Positions 18,956 through 28,105 of a stretch of 64,000 nucleotides of DNA are shown here, in pieces. Source of the DNA: Bacillus sp. FSL K6-3431 (lineage in GTDB: Bacteria; Bacillota; Bacilli; Bacillales; Bacillaceae_C); the NCBI RefSeq assembly GCF_038002605.1, contig NZ_JBBOCT010000001.1, positions 2,542,001-2,606,000 of the forward strand. The letters are read 5' to 3'. The translations under genes were made by a program, and so were the position numbers. A model generated the notes under the pieces. It was not told the origin of the DNA and did not search any database. It saw only the letters and a list, made by a program, of their open reading frames with translations. Each line of letters starts with the position of its first letter. The first letter of the stretch is position 1.

Positions 18956-20467
18956 TCAAGCTCCAGATATGCGTGGCATTGGCATTGGTTCTTTCCCTAA
19001 TTCTGCCCAGATATATTTTAAAAGCAAGTCTGCCTTCAACTGGCGAGACGCTGGATCATCCCATAAATTATTTATTTCCTCTGGGTCTACCTGCAAATCA
19101 AATATCTCTCCATAAGATCGGTTATAATAGATTGTTATTTTGTACCGTTCATCGACAAATGTTTTCTGATGGACTGCCGTCGGTTGTGTTCGATATTCAC
19201 AAATGATGTGATCCCTTGCCCGCTCTGCTTCCCCTAACCAGACTGCTTTTTGGTCACACCCAGTCATCGTCGTTGGAATAGGGATCCCTGCAAAACTTAA
19301 AAAAGTTGGGGCTAAATCAACGAGAGACTGCATGGCTGGTGACACTTTCCCTGCCTGTACATTCGCTGGATATCGAACAATAAAAGGTAATTTCATCACA
19401 TCTTCATAATGGAACCCGCCTTTATCATGAAGTCCATGTTGACCGAAAAAGTGACCATGATCCGTTGTAAAGACCACAATTGTTTCCTCTGCTAGTCCAA
19501 GTTCATCCAATTGGTCTAAAATTCTACCAATATATTTATCCATCATGGAAATCATGCCATAATACACTGCCATATTTTTTCTTGCTTCAGACTCTGTTAT
19601 ATCAGCATAGGAACGAAAACCAATATTACCAATACTCGTCTCTTGATAAGGAGAAAAGTCTGGATGCTCTATTTGTGTTAATTGAAAATGTGGCGGATTT
19701 TTTTCATGCTCTCCTTGAACGACCTTCGGCAATGTAAGCTGTTCTGGATCATACATCGTATCCCAAGGTTCCGGCACGATATATGGTGGATGTGGATCAA
19801 AAAAGCTCGCCCATAAGAAAAATGATTCATCATCTTTTTTATATTTTGTTAATTTTTCATTTGTTTTTTCCGCAATCCAATTATTATAATGATATTTTTC
19901 AGGTATTTCCCATTTGTATTTTTCTGATGGATCCATCTTACCTGTCGGAGAACGGAAATAATCGCGCCAATTTTGGCAGCCATTTTCTTCTAGCCAAATC
20001 GCATAATGCTGCCCAACATGTGCTTCATTCGTATGATTACGAGCTAAATCGACATCTTCAAAACCATAAAAGTCCTCGTCAAAACGCTTCCAAAATTCAA
20101 GATCTTGTAAAAGCGGATAAGCTTCCAGTGATGGATACTCTTCCGTTGATGTGAGCGGTTGAAAATGCGCTTTTCCAACTAAAGCCGTTCGATAATCATC
20201 CTTTTGAAGAACGTCCCCGATTGTCAGCTTCTCTTCAGACAATTTCGTCCCAATACTCCAAGCTCCATGCTGGCTCGGATATTGTCCAGTAATAATCGAA
20301 GCGCGCGTTGGTGTGCATGTTGGGTTAGGACAATAAGCACGGCTAAAAGTAGTCCCCTCCCTTACCAATCTATCTAAATTTGGCGTAGAGATTTCACTAT
20401 TAAAAGCCCCAATCGTATCCCAATGTTGCTGATCACTTGTAATCAGAAGAATGTTTGGTTTTTTCAT
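18956..20467 (-). CDS. Type I sulfatase 3
   Basis: 503 residues from ATG 20467, which has AAGGA at 8-nt spacing; a GTG six nt upstream overlaps the RBS. The formylglycine motif is CTPTRASIITG (C51, R55). The metal site is D12-Q13 (TSDQQHWD) plus FTTDHGHFFGQHG. VGKAHFQPL is the usual Lys/His segment. The DQQ form of the first metal motif separates it from sulfatases 1 and 2. It should hydrolyse a sugar sulfate ester; the exact position is unknown. No signal peptide. It is the first gene of the sulfatase operon. The 52-bp repeat element lies upstream. Confidence 0.87.
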   Translation of the reverse strand: MKKPNILLITSDQQHWDTIGAFNSEISTPNLDRLVREGTTFSRAYCPNPTCTPTRASIITGQYPSQHGAWSIGTKLSEEKLTIGDVLQKDDYRTALVGKAHFQPLTSTEEYPSLEAYPLLQDLEFWKRFDEDFYGFEDVDLARNHTNEAHVGQHYAIWLEENGCQNWRDYFRSPTGKMDPSEKYKWEIPEKYHYNNWIAEKTNEKLTKYKKDDESFFLWASFFDPHPPYIVPEPWDTMYDPEQLTLPKVVQGEHEKNPPHFQLTQIEHPDFSPYQETSIGNIGFRSYADITESEARKNMAVYYGMISMMDKYIGRILDQLDELGLAEETIVVFTTDHGHFFGQHGLHDKGGFHYEDVMKLPFIVRYPANVQAGKVSPAMQSLVDLAPTFLSFAGIPIPTTMTGCDQKAVWLGEAERARDHIICEYRTQPTAVHQKTFVDERYKITIYYNRSYGEIFDLQVDPEEINNLWDDPASRQLKADLLLKYIWAELGKEPMPMPRISGA

Positions 20468-20777
20468 AGACACTTTCCTTCCGTATATGATGATTGCGCT
20501 TTCGCAAACAACAAGATTTTTATTATGTAATATTAGCTATCTTCCTATCGATGATAAGCTTCAACACCACCCTTCTACCTAAGTATTCGATAGATTACTC
20601 GACATTTCCTCCCACAATCCAATCTTGTACACCATGTTGAGTAGGAATAATAAAGAAACGCGAGCAGGGAACAAACAAGTGAAGGTGGCGTACAGAAAAA
20701 TTCATTAAATCGCATTCCCGTTTTTGATAGACGATCGAGGTTTGGTGTCCTATTTCTTTATTTCCATAGCGGCATAA
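20468..20777. other. Non-coding stretch before sulfatase 3
   Basis: 310 bp without a convincing gene. It must contain the sulfatase operon promoter. A 67-codon frame on the minus strand at 20595-20798 runs into the repeat element, has no RBS and matches nothing recognised. Confidence 0.5.
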
Positions 20778-21532
20778 AGTGGGTGTCCAAAAAGTCATAT
20801 AATTGGATTTTTAGGAGCCCCTCTCCATTTTATCCTCATCGCGAAAAAGACACGTCTTGGTCATTGGACGCACTTCGATATCCCCTCCCTACGAAAAAAG
20901 CAGGACTAAGGTAAATCGAACGTTTACCGATTACCCCTCACTGCGAGAAAAGCAGGACTATGGTAAATCGAACGTCTACCGATTGCCCCTCCCTGCGAAA
21001 AAAGCAGGACTATGGTAAATCGAACGTCTACCGATTGCCCCTCCCTGCGAAAAAATCAGGACTAAGGTAAATCGAACGCCTACCGATATCCCCTCACTGC
21101 GAAAAGAGCAGGACTATGGTAAATCGAACGCCTACCGATTGCCCCTTCCTGCGAAAAAAGCAGGACTATGGTAAATCGAACGCCTACCGATATCCCCTCA
21201 CTGCGAAAAGAGCAGGACTATGGTAAATCGAACGCCTACCGATTGCCCCTCACTGCGAAAAAAGCAGGACTATGGTAAATCGAACGCCTACCGATTGCCC
21301 CCTCACTGCGAAAAAAGCAGGACTATGGTAAATCGAACGCCTACCGATTGCCCCTCACTGCGAAAAAATCAGGACTAAGGTAAATCGAACGCCTACAGAT
21401 ATCCCCTCACTGCGAAAAGAGCAGGACTATGGTCAATTGAATGCCCCCACTCCAATCAACAATCAACTTACATATTAAAAAATCAGCAAAAAACCGTTTT
21501 AACGATTTTCCTACTTATCGGACAGCTCCATC
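20778..21532. repeat. 52-bp tandem-repeat element A (about 11 units) with terminal inverted repeats
   Basis: Units with the core GGTAAATCGAACG..TACCGAT, then CCCCTCACTGCGAAAA and GCAGGACTA, recur head to tail. GGTAAATCGAAC begins at 20910, 20962, 21014, 21066, 21118, 21170, 21222, 21274, 21327 and 21379, with a degenerate last copy at 21431: period 52 with one step of 53. A leader (TTAGGAGCCCCTC at about 20811) and a trailer ending TATCGGACAGCTCCATC (21516-21532) are shared with element B at 33920-35040. The left edge GTGGGTGTCC resembles the inverse of the right edge. The period is not a multiple of three, so the units are not coding. Confidence 0.85.
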
Positions 21533-21602
21533 AGATATTTGTTTGCTTTTGATGTGATTTCTATGAGTATGCTCTCCTATCTCTTAAAAATCACAGTGTT
21601 AC

Positions 21603-21642
21603 AATAGAAACAGAGTGCGGATAACCGTACCCTGTTTCTATT
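21603..21642. terminator. Hairpin downstream of binding protein 2
   Basis: AATAGAAACAG (21603-21613) pairs with CTGTTTCTATT (21632-21642). It lies about 115 nt after the stop codon at 21758. The T-rich tail is better on the plus strand, so it may be bidirectional. Confidence 0.6.
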
Positions 21643-21757
21643 TTCATTTAAATATGAGACTTTAATAATCATTTCAGCCTTTGGCATTGTATGTTTAGTT
21701 TCACCATACCAAGTTACCAAAACTACAGGATGCTACGCATTTGTGATTCCATTTTTC

Positions 21758-23305
21758 TTATTTGAATTCATCATAGTACTTCTGATAGATTTCCAATAAT
21801 TCAGCTAAACCCATTTTTTCCAATTGCTTGACGTACCCATCCCATTGCGCATCTATATCCCCATTAATTATAAACTTAGGAATTGTTTCATTCATATAAT
21901 TGTTGATATCTGTTGACAGGATTGACAAACGATCCCCGTCTTCCACACTGTATAATACATTTGGATAGATTTCCTCCGGTTGGAAAGGAGCATACATTTC
22001 AGCATATTCTTCTTTCTCAATTTGGCCGGGGCTTTTATTCACTTTATCATTCGTTTCCTCTAGATTAGCATACACACCATATGAACCAGGAGTTGTTTTA
22101 TGTCTAAATTCTTCATAACTCATGCCTTCAGGTGCTTCAAGAATAGTGATTGTTCCATCGTCTTCCTTTTTAATATTTTCGCCAAGTGGTCCTAATGATA
22201 CTTGTATACCTATTTCTTCATCAAACATTTGGTCGACCCATTGAATGGAACGGACTGGATTTTTATTAGCTGAAGTTATCGAAAAGCCTGACATACTTAA
22301 CCCTCCAGCGTTAGCATTCCACATTTGATCCCCTTCTGGTCCTTTTAGCGGAGGAATCGCCACATAATCTGTCTCTACCTTCCCAAAAGATGAAAAGTTG
22401 GACCAACTAAAAAGCGCACCTAAGATTGGTGTACTGCTTTTAATCTTAGAATCATACACTTGAACATCATGTGTAAAAGACTCTGGATCAATTAAGCCAT
22501 CTTTATACAATTCATTCATATACTTCACATATTCACGATATTCTGGTTGCGTTGGCGCATAATAAACCTTACTATCTTTTACGCCTATATGACGACCAAC
22601 CACGCCAAATGCACCACTCATAGAGTGTGGCCCTCGTATTTGATTTTCAAATGTAAAGCTAAATGGAATTTCATCTTTTTTACCGTTTTCATTCAAATCA
22701 TTTTCCTTAAAAGCTTTTAGTGTTTCATGAAATTCTTCTGTCGTTGTTGGTATTGGTAGATCTAATTGGTCCAACCACTTTTTATTTATAAAGAAAGCAT
22801 CGTTGGACTTACTGGCTTTCGATTCATCATACTGAGGTAAAGCATAGATATGTCCATCAGGCGCAGTGATCATTTTTTTCAGTTCAGGTCGCTTTTCAAA
22901 TAATTTTTTTATATTAGGAGCATGTTCTTCAATCAAATCATCGAGTGCAACTAATTGACCTGTTGATCCGTATTTAACAATATCACTACCTCCTAAGGAC
23001 CATGCCGAATAGAAGACATCCGGTAAATCATCACTGGCGAACATTAAATTGATTTGTTCCGTAGACGTTTGCGTTGTAGCTGTAGTCCACTTTATATCGG
23101 CATTGACATTATCGGCCAATTCCTTTAAAAAAGGCATATCATCGTAATCAGTCGTCGCGGCTGGCGCTTTTATCCCGAATGCATTGATTGTTACTTTCTC
23201 ATCTGAATTTACATCCTCTTTTGCCCCTGCCTCCTCCTTTTTAGAGCTACAAGCGCCAAGCACAAGTAATAAAACAGCAAATAAAGCAATAATTCTTTTT
23301 TTCAT
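21758..23305 (-). CDS. Carbohydrate ABC transporter substrate-binding lipoprotein (cassette 2)
   Basis: 515 residues. Signal MKKRIIALFAVLLLVLGAC gives lipid-attachment Cys19. The mature part is the same large LplA/YtcQ-type solute-binding fold as the protein at 9333-10925. The two share NKKWLDQLDLPIPTTTEEF-like and NGKKDEIPFSF segments, and a C-terminal INGDIDAQWDGYVKQL block that matches INGNIDAEWDEYLKKL in cassette 1. The ligand is presumably an N-glycan-derived or sulfated oligosaccharide, since the secreted GH85 at 28106-30964 and the sulfatases flank it. It is the last gene of a three-gene operon, 43 nt after the permease. GGGGGAAG precedes the ATG. Confidence 0.92.
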   Translation of the reverse strand: MKKRIIALFAVLLLVLGACSSKKEEAGAKEDVNSDEKVTINAFGIKAPAATTDYDDMPFLKELADNVNADIKWTTATTQTSTEQINLMFASDDLPDVFYSAWSLGGSDIVKYGSTGQLVALDDLIEEHAPNIKKLFEKRPELKKMITAPDGHIYALPQYDESKASKSNDAFFINKKWLDQLDLPIPTTTEEFHETLKAFKENDLNENGKKDEIPFSFTFENQIRGPHSMSGAFGVVGRHIGVKDSKVYYAPTQPEYREYVKYMNELYKDGLIDPESFTHDVQVYDSKIKSSTPILGALFSWSNFSSFGKVETDYVAIPPLKGPEGDQMWNANAGGLSMSGFSITSANKNPVRSIQWVDQMFDEEIGIQVSLGPLGENIKKEDDGTITILEAPEGMSYEEFRHKTTPGSYGVYANLEETNDKVNKSPGQIEKEEYAEMYAPFQPEEIYPNVLYSVEDGDRLSILSTDINNYMNETIPKFIINGDIDAQWDGYVKQLEKMGLAELLEIYQKYYDEFK

Positions 23306-23348
23306 TTTCTCTTCCCCCTTCTAATGCTTTTTATAATAAACAGATCGA

Positions 23349-24245
23349 TCAACCTTTAATCGATCCGATCATCACACCTTTTACAAAATGCCTTTGTACA
23401 AATGGATAAAGAATCAGCACCGGCAGGCTTGCAATAATGACAACGCCGTACTTAATCAATTCCGAAATATTTTGTAATTCGGCATTACTATCCATCAAAG
23501 CTCCTGAGTCCACGACTTCCTGTGCTTGAGTTAGTATCAAAACCTCTCTAAGCACCAGTTGGAGCGGAAATAAATCAGCATCCCGTAAATAAATCAACGC
23601 TGAAAAATAAGTATTCCAATGTCCGACGGCACTGAAAAGCACCATAACGGCAATAATTGGTGTGGAGATTGGAAGAACAATTTTTAAAAAGAACTTCCAA
23701 TCACTACATCCATCAACCTTTGCGGCCTCTAACAATTCATCAGGAATCGTACTTTGGAAAAACGTGCGGACGATGATTAAATTAAATACAGAAATAGCAT
23801 TAGGAATAACCATTGCCCATAGCGTATTAACCATTCCTAAGTCTTTTACGAGTAAATAGTTGGGAATCATCCCACCGCTGAAAAACATCGTAAATACGAT
23901 AAAAAACATAAACACATTCCGTCCAATTAAATCTTTTCGCGATAAAGCGTAACCACCTGTAATCGTTAAAACAACATTTACTAACGTACCAATAATCGTA
24001 TAAATTATTGAATTTTTATACCCTGTCCAGATTTTCTCATGTTCAAATATCATCTTGTATCCTTCAAACGTAATTTCTTTCGGCCAAAACCAAATCTCTC
24101 CATTATTCACACTTTCAGGACTGCTGAATGAAGCAATAAACATGAAGTAAAGTGGATATATCGTTACAAACAGAATAACGAGAAAAAACATTACATTCGC
24201 ATAGTCAAAAATTTTATCTCCTCTAGTGCGACTTCCAATATTCAA
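23349..24245 (-). CDS. Sugar ABC permease, LplC/YtcP type (cassette 2)
   Basis: 298 residues from TTG 24245. This start is preferred over longer frames because AGGAGGG lies nine nt upstream, the product then aligns end to end with the cassette 1 permease (which also uses TTG), and overlap with the preceding gene becomes a 16-nt gap. Six membrane helices are predicted; the EAA loop is LLEAAKVDGCSDWKFFLKIV and the C-terminus is ILYPFVQRHFVKGVMIGSIKG. It forms the membrane channel together with the permease at 24262-25227. Energy must come from an ATPase encoded outside the window. Confidence 0.9.
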   Translation of the reverse strand: MNIGSRTRGDKIFDYANVMFFLVILFVTIYPLYFMFIASFSSPESVNNGEIWFWPKEITFEGYKMIFEHEKIWTGYKNSIIYTIIGTLVNVVLTITGGYALSRKDLIGRNVFMFFIVFTMFFSGGMIPNYLLVKDLGMVNTLWAMVIPNAISVFNLIIVRTFFQSTIPDELLEAAKVDGCSDWKFFLKIVLPISTPIIAVMVLFSAVGHWNTYFSALIYLRDADLFPLQLVLREVLILTQAQEVVDSGALMDSNAELQNISELIKYGVVIIASLPVLILYPFVQRHFVKGVMIGSIKG

Positions 24246-24261
24246 TAGACTTCTCCCTCCT

Positions 24262-25227
24262 TTACCATAGACTCGACTGACCAGCTTTTTTAGCTGTCTG
24301 ATTGATGACAATTAGCAAAATAAAGTTAATAACTGAATTGAATAACCCCACAGCGGAAGCGTAGCTATATTGCGCTCCTAGCAACCCCGTTTTGTACACA
24401 TGAGTTTGAATGACTTCTGATGAGGACATATTCAGTGAATTTTGCATCAAATAAACTTTTTCAAAGCCAATACTTAGCAGACTTCCTACATTTAGAATGA
24501 GCAATATAATTACAGTTGGCATAATACCAGGAACATCAATATGCCAAATTCTGCGTAATTTACTTGCTCCATCCATCACAGCTGCTTCGTGTAAATCAGG
24601 ACTAATAGCAGTTAAAGCCGCTAAGTAAATAATCATTCCCCAGCCAAGATTTTGCCAGACGCCAGAAAAGACAAATAGTGGCTTAAACCATTCAGCAATC
24701 CCAAAAAAGAAGATAGGATCACCACCAACCAACACAATTAGTTGGTTAATAATTCCGCTTCGTGGAGATAAGAATAAATACAACATTCCAACCAAAACTA
24801 CTACTGAAATAAAATGCGGTGCGTAGGTAACCGTTTGGACAACTCGCTTAAAACGTGAGCTTACCAATTGGTTTAATAAAAGTGCCATAATAATGGGTAT
24901 TGGAAACATTGCTAATTCAAATACCGCTAAGCCCATCGTATTTTTTAAGACAGTCCAAAACTGATAAGAATTAAAAAAGCGTTCGAAATGTTCTAAACCA
25001 ATCCATGGGCTACCATTGATCCCGAGGACTGGGTTGAAGTTCTTAAAAGCAATTTGTACCCCATACATAGGAAAATAGTGAAATACTAAAAAATAAATCA
25101 ATGTTGGTAGAAGTAAAAGATATAATTGGTAACTTCTCACTATTTTTTTCATTGTACTTGAACGTTTCTTCTGCCTAAGGATCACAGCTTGTTCTTTTTG
25201 AAGTGCCATACTTCCTTGTTCATCCAT
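24262..25227 (-). CDS. Sugar ABC permease, LplB/YteP type (cassette 2)
   Basis: 321 residues from ATG 25227 (MDEQGSMALQ), chosen because GGGGGAG precedes it at 5-nt spacing; an ATG 21 nt upstream lacks an RBS. Six membrane helices are predicted, with the EAA loop DLHEAAVMDGASKLRRIWHI. First gene of the cassette 2 transporter operon. It is strongly similar to the gene at 11843-12817, including YLLLLPTLIYFLVFHYFPMY against YIFLLPTLLYFILFHYVPMY. Its promoter should lie in the gap 25228-25511, where no other gene is convincing. Confidence 0.92.
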   Translation of the reverse strand: MDEQGSMALQKEQAVILRQKKRSSTMKKIVRSYQLYLLLLPTLIYFLVFHYFPMYGVQIAFKNFNPVLGINGSPWIGLEHFERFFNSYQFWTVLKNTMGLAVFELAMFPIPIIMALLLNQLVSSRFKRVVQTVTYAPHFISVVVLVGMLYLFLSPRSGIINQLIVLVGGDPIFFFGIAEWFKPLFVFSGVWQNLGWGMIIYLAALTAISPDLHEAAVMDGASKLRRIWHIDVPGIMPTVIILLILNVGSLLSIGFEKVYLMQNSLNMSSSEVIQTHVYKTGLLGAQYSYASAVGLFNSVINFILLIVINQTAKKAGQSSLW

Positions 25228-25511
25228 ATCGTCTCCCCCATTCCTCATCTGAAAACGGATACATTATATCCATGTAGCTAACGCCGCCCTCTCATTGCTA
25301 GTATCATAAAGGAGTTTTTTGAGGCAACGCAACCGGTAAATTCCACATACATATGCGAGAACAAACTTTATTTGAAAAACGCTTCGTTTCACACAATCGG
25401 CTAAAAGCAAACCAATATGCCAAATACGCACACATACTAAATCATTGATATACTGCATTCTTTCGAGATATTTCAATATTATCCATGAAATGTCACTGCT
25501 GCTAGACAATG

Positions 25512-25538
25512 AAAAAAAAGCCTAGCTAAGCTAAGCTT
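25512..25538 (-). terminator. Terminator of AraC-type regulator 2
   Basis: On the minus strand an AAGCTTAGCT/AGCTAGGCTT hairpin is followed by eight T (complement of the A run 25512-25519). It lies 5 nt after the stop codon at 25543. Confidence 0.8.
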
Positions 25539-25542
25539 CCCA

Positions 25543-27780
25543 TTACTTGTTATTTGCATATTTTTTTCTGTATTCGCCTGGTGTTAGTTGTGTCGATTGC
25601 TTAAACCTTCTAATAAAACTAGAAACATCACTATAACCTACCTGCGTAACAATTTCTTTTATTGGGATATCCGTTGTTTCTAGCAGATGTTTCGTCTGAT
25701 CCATCCGTAAACGATTCAAATGTTGCAAAATAGTATCCCCTGTTTGCTTTTTAAAATAACGCATAATATATGTTTCAGATAAGGAAAAGTGGCTCGCAAG
25801 CGATTGGATAGAAAATGTATAATCTCGATAGTTCTCTTTCATATATACCAAAATGTCATCCAACAATTTTTGATTGGAGGTAGTCCTGTCATCATGTCGA
25901 AAGGCAGCCTGGATCATCTTTGTTACTGTATCTTCTATTTCTTCCACAGAATGAAAATCATTAATAAGAAAAACATCTGGCAAAGTACCACCGACCTCTT
26001 TTTGAAAACGTCGCATATCATGAACTATTCTCATGATAGTGCTCGATACATCGAAACTGAGGCATTTCGCCATAAATAAATTCGTATCTTCTGCCTTAAT
26101 AATACGCACAATCTGATCAATGATCTTATCTACCTGTTCCTTATCTTTTTGCCTTAAAAACAATTCCAACTGTTCTACAATTCGCTTATCATACCATTGA
26201 ACGCTTGGATTTTGCGCAGAAGTTTCTGTAAAAAAAATGATTTGATCCACACCTTTAATTAATTTATAATGAAGCGCTGTAGATGCCTCTAAATGGGACT
26301 TTCCTATTTGCGTGATATCATGATAACTCTGTCCAACACCAATCGTTATCGTAGAAGATTGACTCCTGATATAGTCCTGATACCAGCTCATCAATAAGGA
26401 TACATCCACCTCACCAGACAAAATAATTGCTATTTTAGATGTTTCGAATAAATCAATTTGATACTTTTCTTTATTCGGTAAGTGGGATAACGACTCTTCA
26501 ACTATATTATTTTTCATTTTAAATGGAGGGAAATCTTGTTTATGGAAGTCTACTAACATGACGAAGTATGACGAGTCTTTTAAAATCAAATCAACTTCCT
26601 TCCCCAATGCATTAAAGTCTGTATAATCGGTCATTTCTCCTCTTAATAAACGAGTCAACAGATGCTGTTGGAGAACAGGACGACTGCTCTCCACACGCTT
26701 ACTTAACATTTGATTCACCGAATCCGTATAATCTATTGCTCCCCATACTTTATCTAGCTCGTGACGATGATCCCCAGCAAGTGCCCACTTTTCGTCCGCA
26801 CGCCGGATTAACCTGCGCAATGGTCTATAGTTCATGTACATACCTAAATAAATGAGCAATCCCCCCGTACCGAATATGACGATATAAGAGAATAATACCT
26901 TATTTCTAACACTATGGATTTCCTTCATCAGTTCTTTTTCTGGCGTTATCGTAATGTATGTCCAATCAAGAAATTCAGAATTCACGTAGGAAATAAAATA
27001 TGTTTGATCCCCTAATGTCAGATTTCGAACCCCTTGAACTCCCTCTTTTTTTATCTCTTTGTTAATAAGGGATAAATCGGTATCCTTATGATAAAGACTT
27101 GCCACTATCTGCTCATTTTCATCTAATATAAAAGCATTTCCTTCCTCCGTATGGACAACATTTTTCAACATATCCTTCATCACTTTTTCCTTAATTAAAA
27201 AAAGTAGTGTCCCATAGGGCTTGTTATTATTTAAAGGTATAGGCACCCCATAAGTAATCATCCGGGATTGAACCCCATTGAATAACTTAATATCTTCAGC
27301 GTTCCGCAAAAACTGGTCTTCACTTTCATTGATATCTTGATAGAACTCATCATATGGCCAATGCATGTACTGATAGTGCGACTGGAGGAAAAGTGGAACA
27401 GAATAACTAGAATCTCCAGAATATATATAATCTCCATCTCTAATATAATAAAAAAGATCATAAATAAAATCATTTCCCACTTTATAGTTTAATAACTTCT
27501 TTGCCTTAAACACATCATAGAAGTTATTAATACTATATGGCGTTAACTCAGGTTGAGTCGAGATCTGCATAGAAATATTATGCAATTCAAGTAACTTCGT
27601 ATCCATAATATCTTTCATCTGTGTCAACTTTTGCTTATTTGATGCAGTTACCTGTTCTTTTAAACTCGTCATTAACTGGAAATGAATAATATACCCCATG
27701 ATAAAGATAGGGATAATGAGTAGAATAATATAAAATAATAAATGCTGATAAATGAGTGGAATTCTTAAGTTCTTCACCAA
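25543..27780 (-). CDS. Membrane-anchored AraC-family regulator with extracytoplasmic sensor (cassette 2)
   Basis: 745 residues, the same length and architecture as the regulator at 13090-15327. Membrane helix 1 is near 12-32 (LLFYIILLIIPIFIMGYIIH), an extracellular sensor region follows, helix 2 is near 290-310 (FSYIVIFGTGGLLIYLGMYM), and the AraC-type HTH pair is near 645-740 (FSIQSLASHFSLSETYIMRY, then IVTQVGYSDVSSFIRRFKQ). It should respond to an external glycan signal and activate cassette 2 and perhaps the secreted GH85 next to it. TTG 27780 follows GAGGGGGCCA; a GTG one codon later is an alternative start. Confidence 0.9.
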   Translation of the reverse strand: MVKNLRIPLIYQHLLFYIILLIIPIFIMGYIIHFQLMTSLKEQVTASNKQKLTQMKDIMDTKLLELHNISMQISTQPELTPYSINNFYDVFKAKKLLNYKVGNDFIYDLFYYIRDGDYIYSGDSSYSVPLFLQSHYQYMHWPYDEFYQDINESEDQFLRNAEDIKLFNGVQSRMITYGVPIPLNNNKPYGTLLFLIKEKVMKDMLKNVVHTEEGNAFILDENEQIVASLYHKDTDLSLINKEIKKEGVQGVRNLTLGDQTYFISYVNSEFLDWTYITITPEKELMKEIHSVRNKVLFSYIVIFGTGGLLIYLGMYMNYRPLRRLIRRADEKWALAGDHRHELDKVWGAIDYTDSVNQMLSKRVESSRPVLQQHLLTRLLRGEMTDYTDFNALGKEVDLILKDSSYFVMLVDFHKQDFPPFKMKNNIVEESLSHLPNKEKYQIDLFETSKIAIILSGEVDVSLLMSWYQDYIRSQSSTITIGVGQSYHDITQIGKSHLEASTALHYKLIKGVDQIIFFTETSAQNPSVQWYDKRIVEQLELFLRQKDKEQVDKIIDQIVRIIKAEDTNLFMAKCLSFDVSSTIMRIVHDMRRFQKEVGGTLPDVFLINDFHSVEEIEDTVTKMIQAAFRHDDRTTSNQKLLDDILVYMKENYRDYTFSIQSLASHFSLSETYIMRYFKKQTGDTILQHLNRLRMDQTKHLLETTDIPIKEIVTQVGYSDVSSFIRRFKQSTQLTPGEYRKKYANNK

Positions 27781-28003
27781 TGGCCCCCTCGTTTATTTAA
27801 AAACAGCAGATGCATAAAACCATTATTTTCATTGAATTTCCTTATCTAAAAGTAAGCGATACCATATTTATTGTCAATCAGTCTATAGAAATTACGCTAA
27901 AATTCAATAGTTACAAATTGTTAGACATAGATTGTCTAATTAACAATATATCTCAGCTCTTCAGTCAAATGTAGATATTTCTACAAACCAAGTTTTCACC
28001 AAC
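27781..28003. other. Gap upstream of regulator 2
   Basis: AT-rich, without a recognisable gene or clear sigma-A boxes. It contains imperfect inverted bases around TTACAAATTGTTAGACATAGATTGTC (about 27908) but no defined site. Confidence 0.4.
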
Positions 28004-28054
28004 AAAAAAAGCTATCGCCCCCCTCCACATAGAGAGGGATCGATAGCTTTTTTG
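28004..28054 (-). terminator. Strong bidirectional terminator after secreted GH85
   Basis: AAAAAGCTATCG (28006-28017) and CGATAGCTTTTT (28041-28052) form a 12-bp stem, extended inward by CCCTC/GAGGG. It sits about 50 nt after the GH85 stop at 28106. Confidence 0.9.
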
Positions 28055-28105
28055 TTTACTTTAATAATAACTTACTTCTGAAGCGAATTATTATCGACGG
28101 TCATA

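Noticed and set aside
25264..25509. 81-codon minus-strand frame upstream of cassette 2 permease
   Set aside because: No RBS, no family resemblance; it occupies the expected promoter region of the transporter operon.
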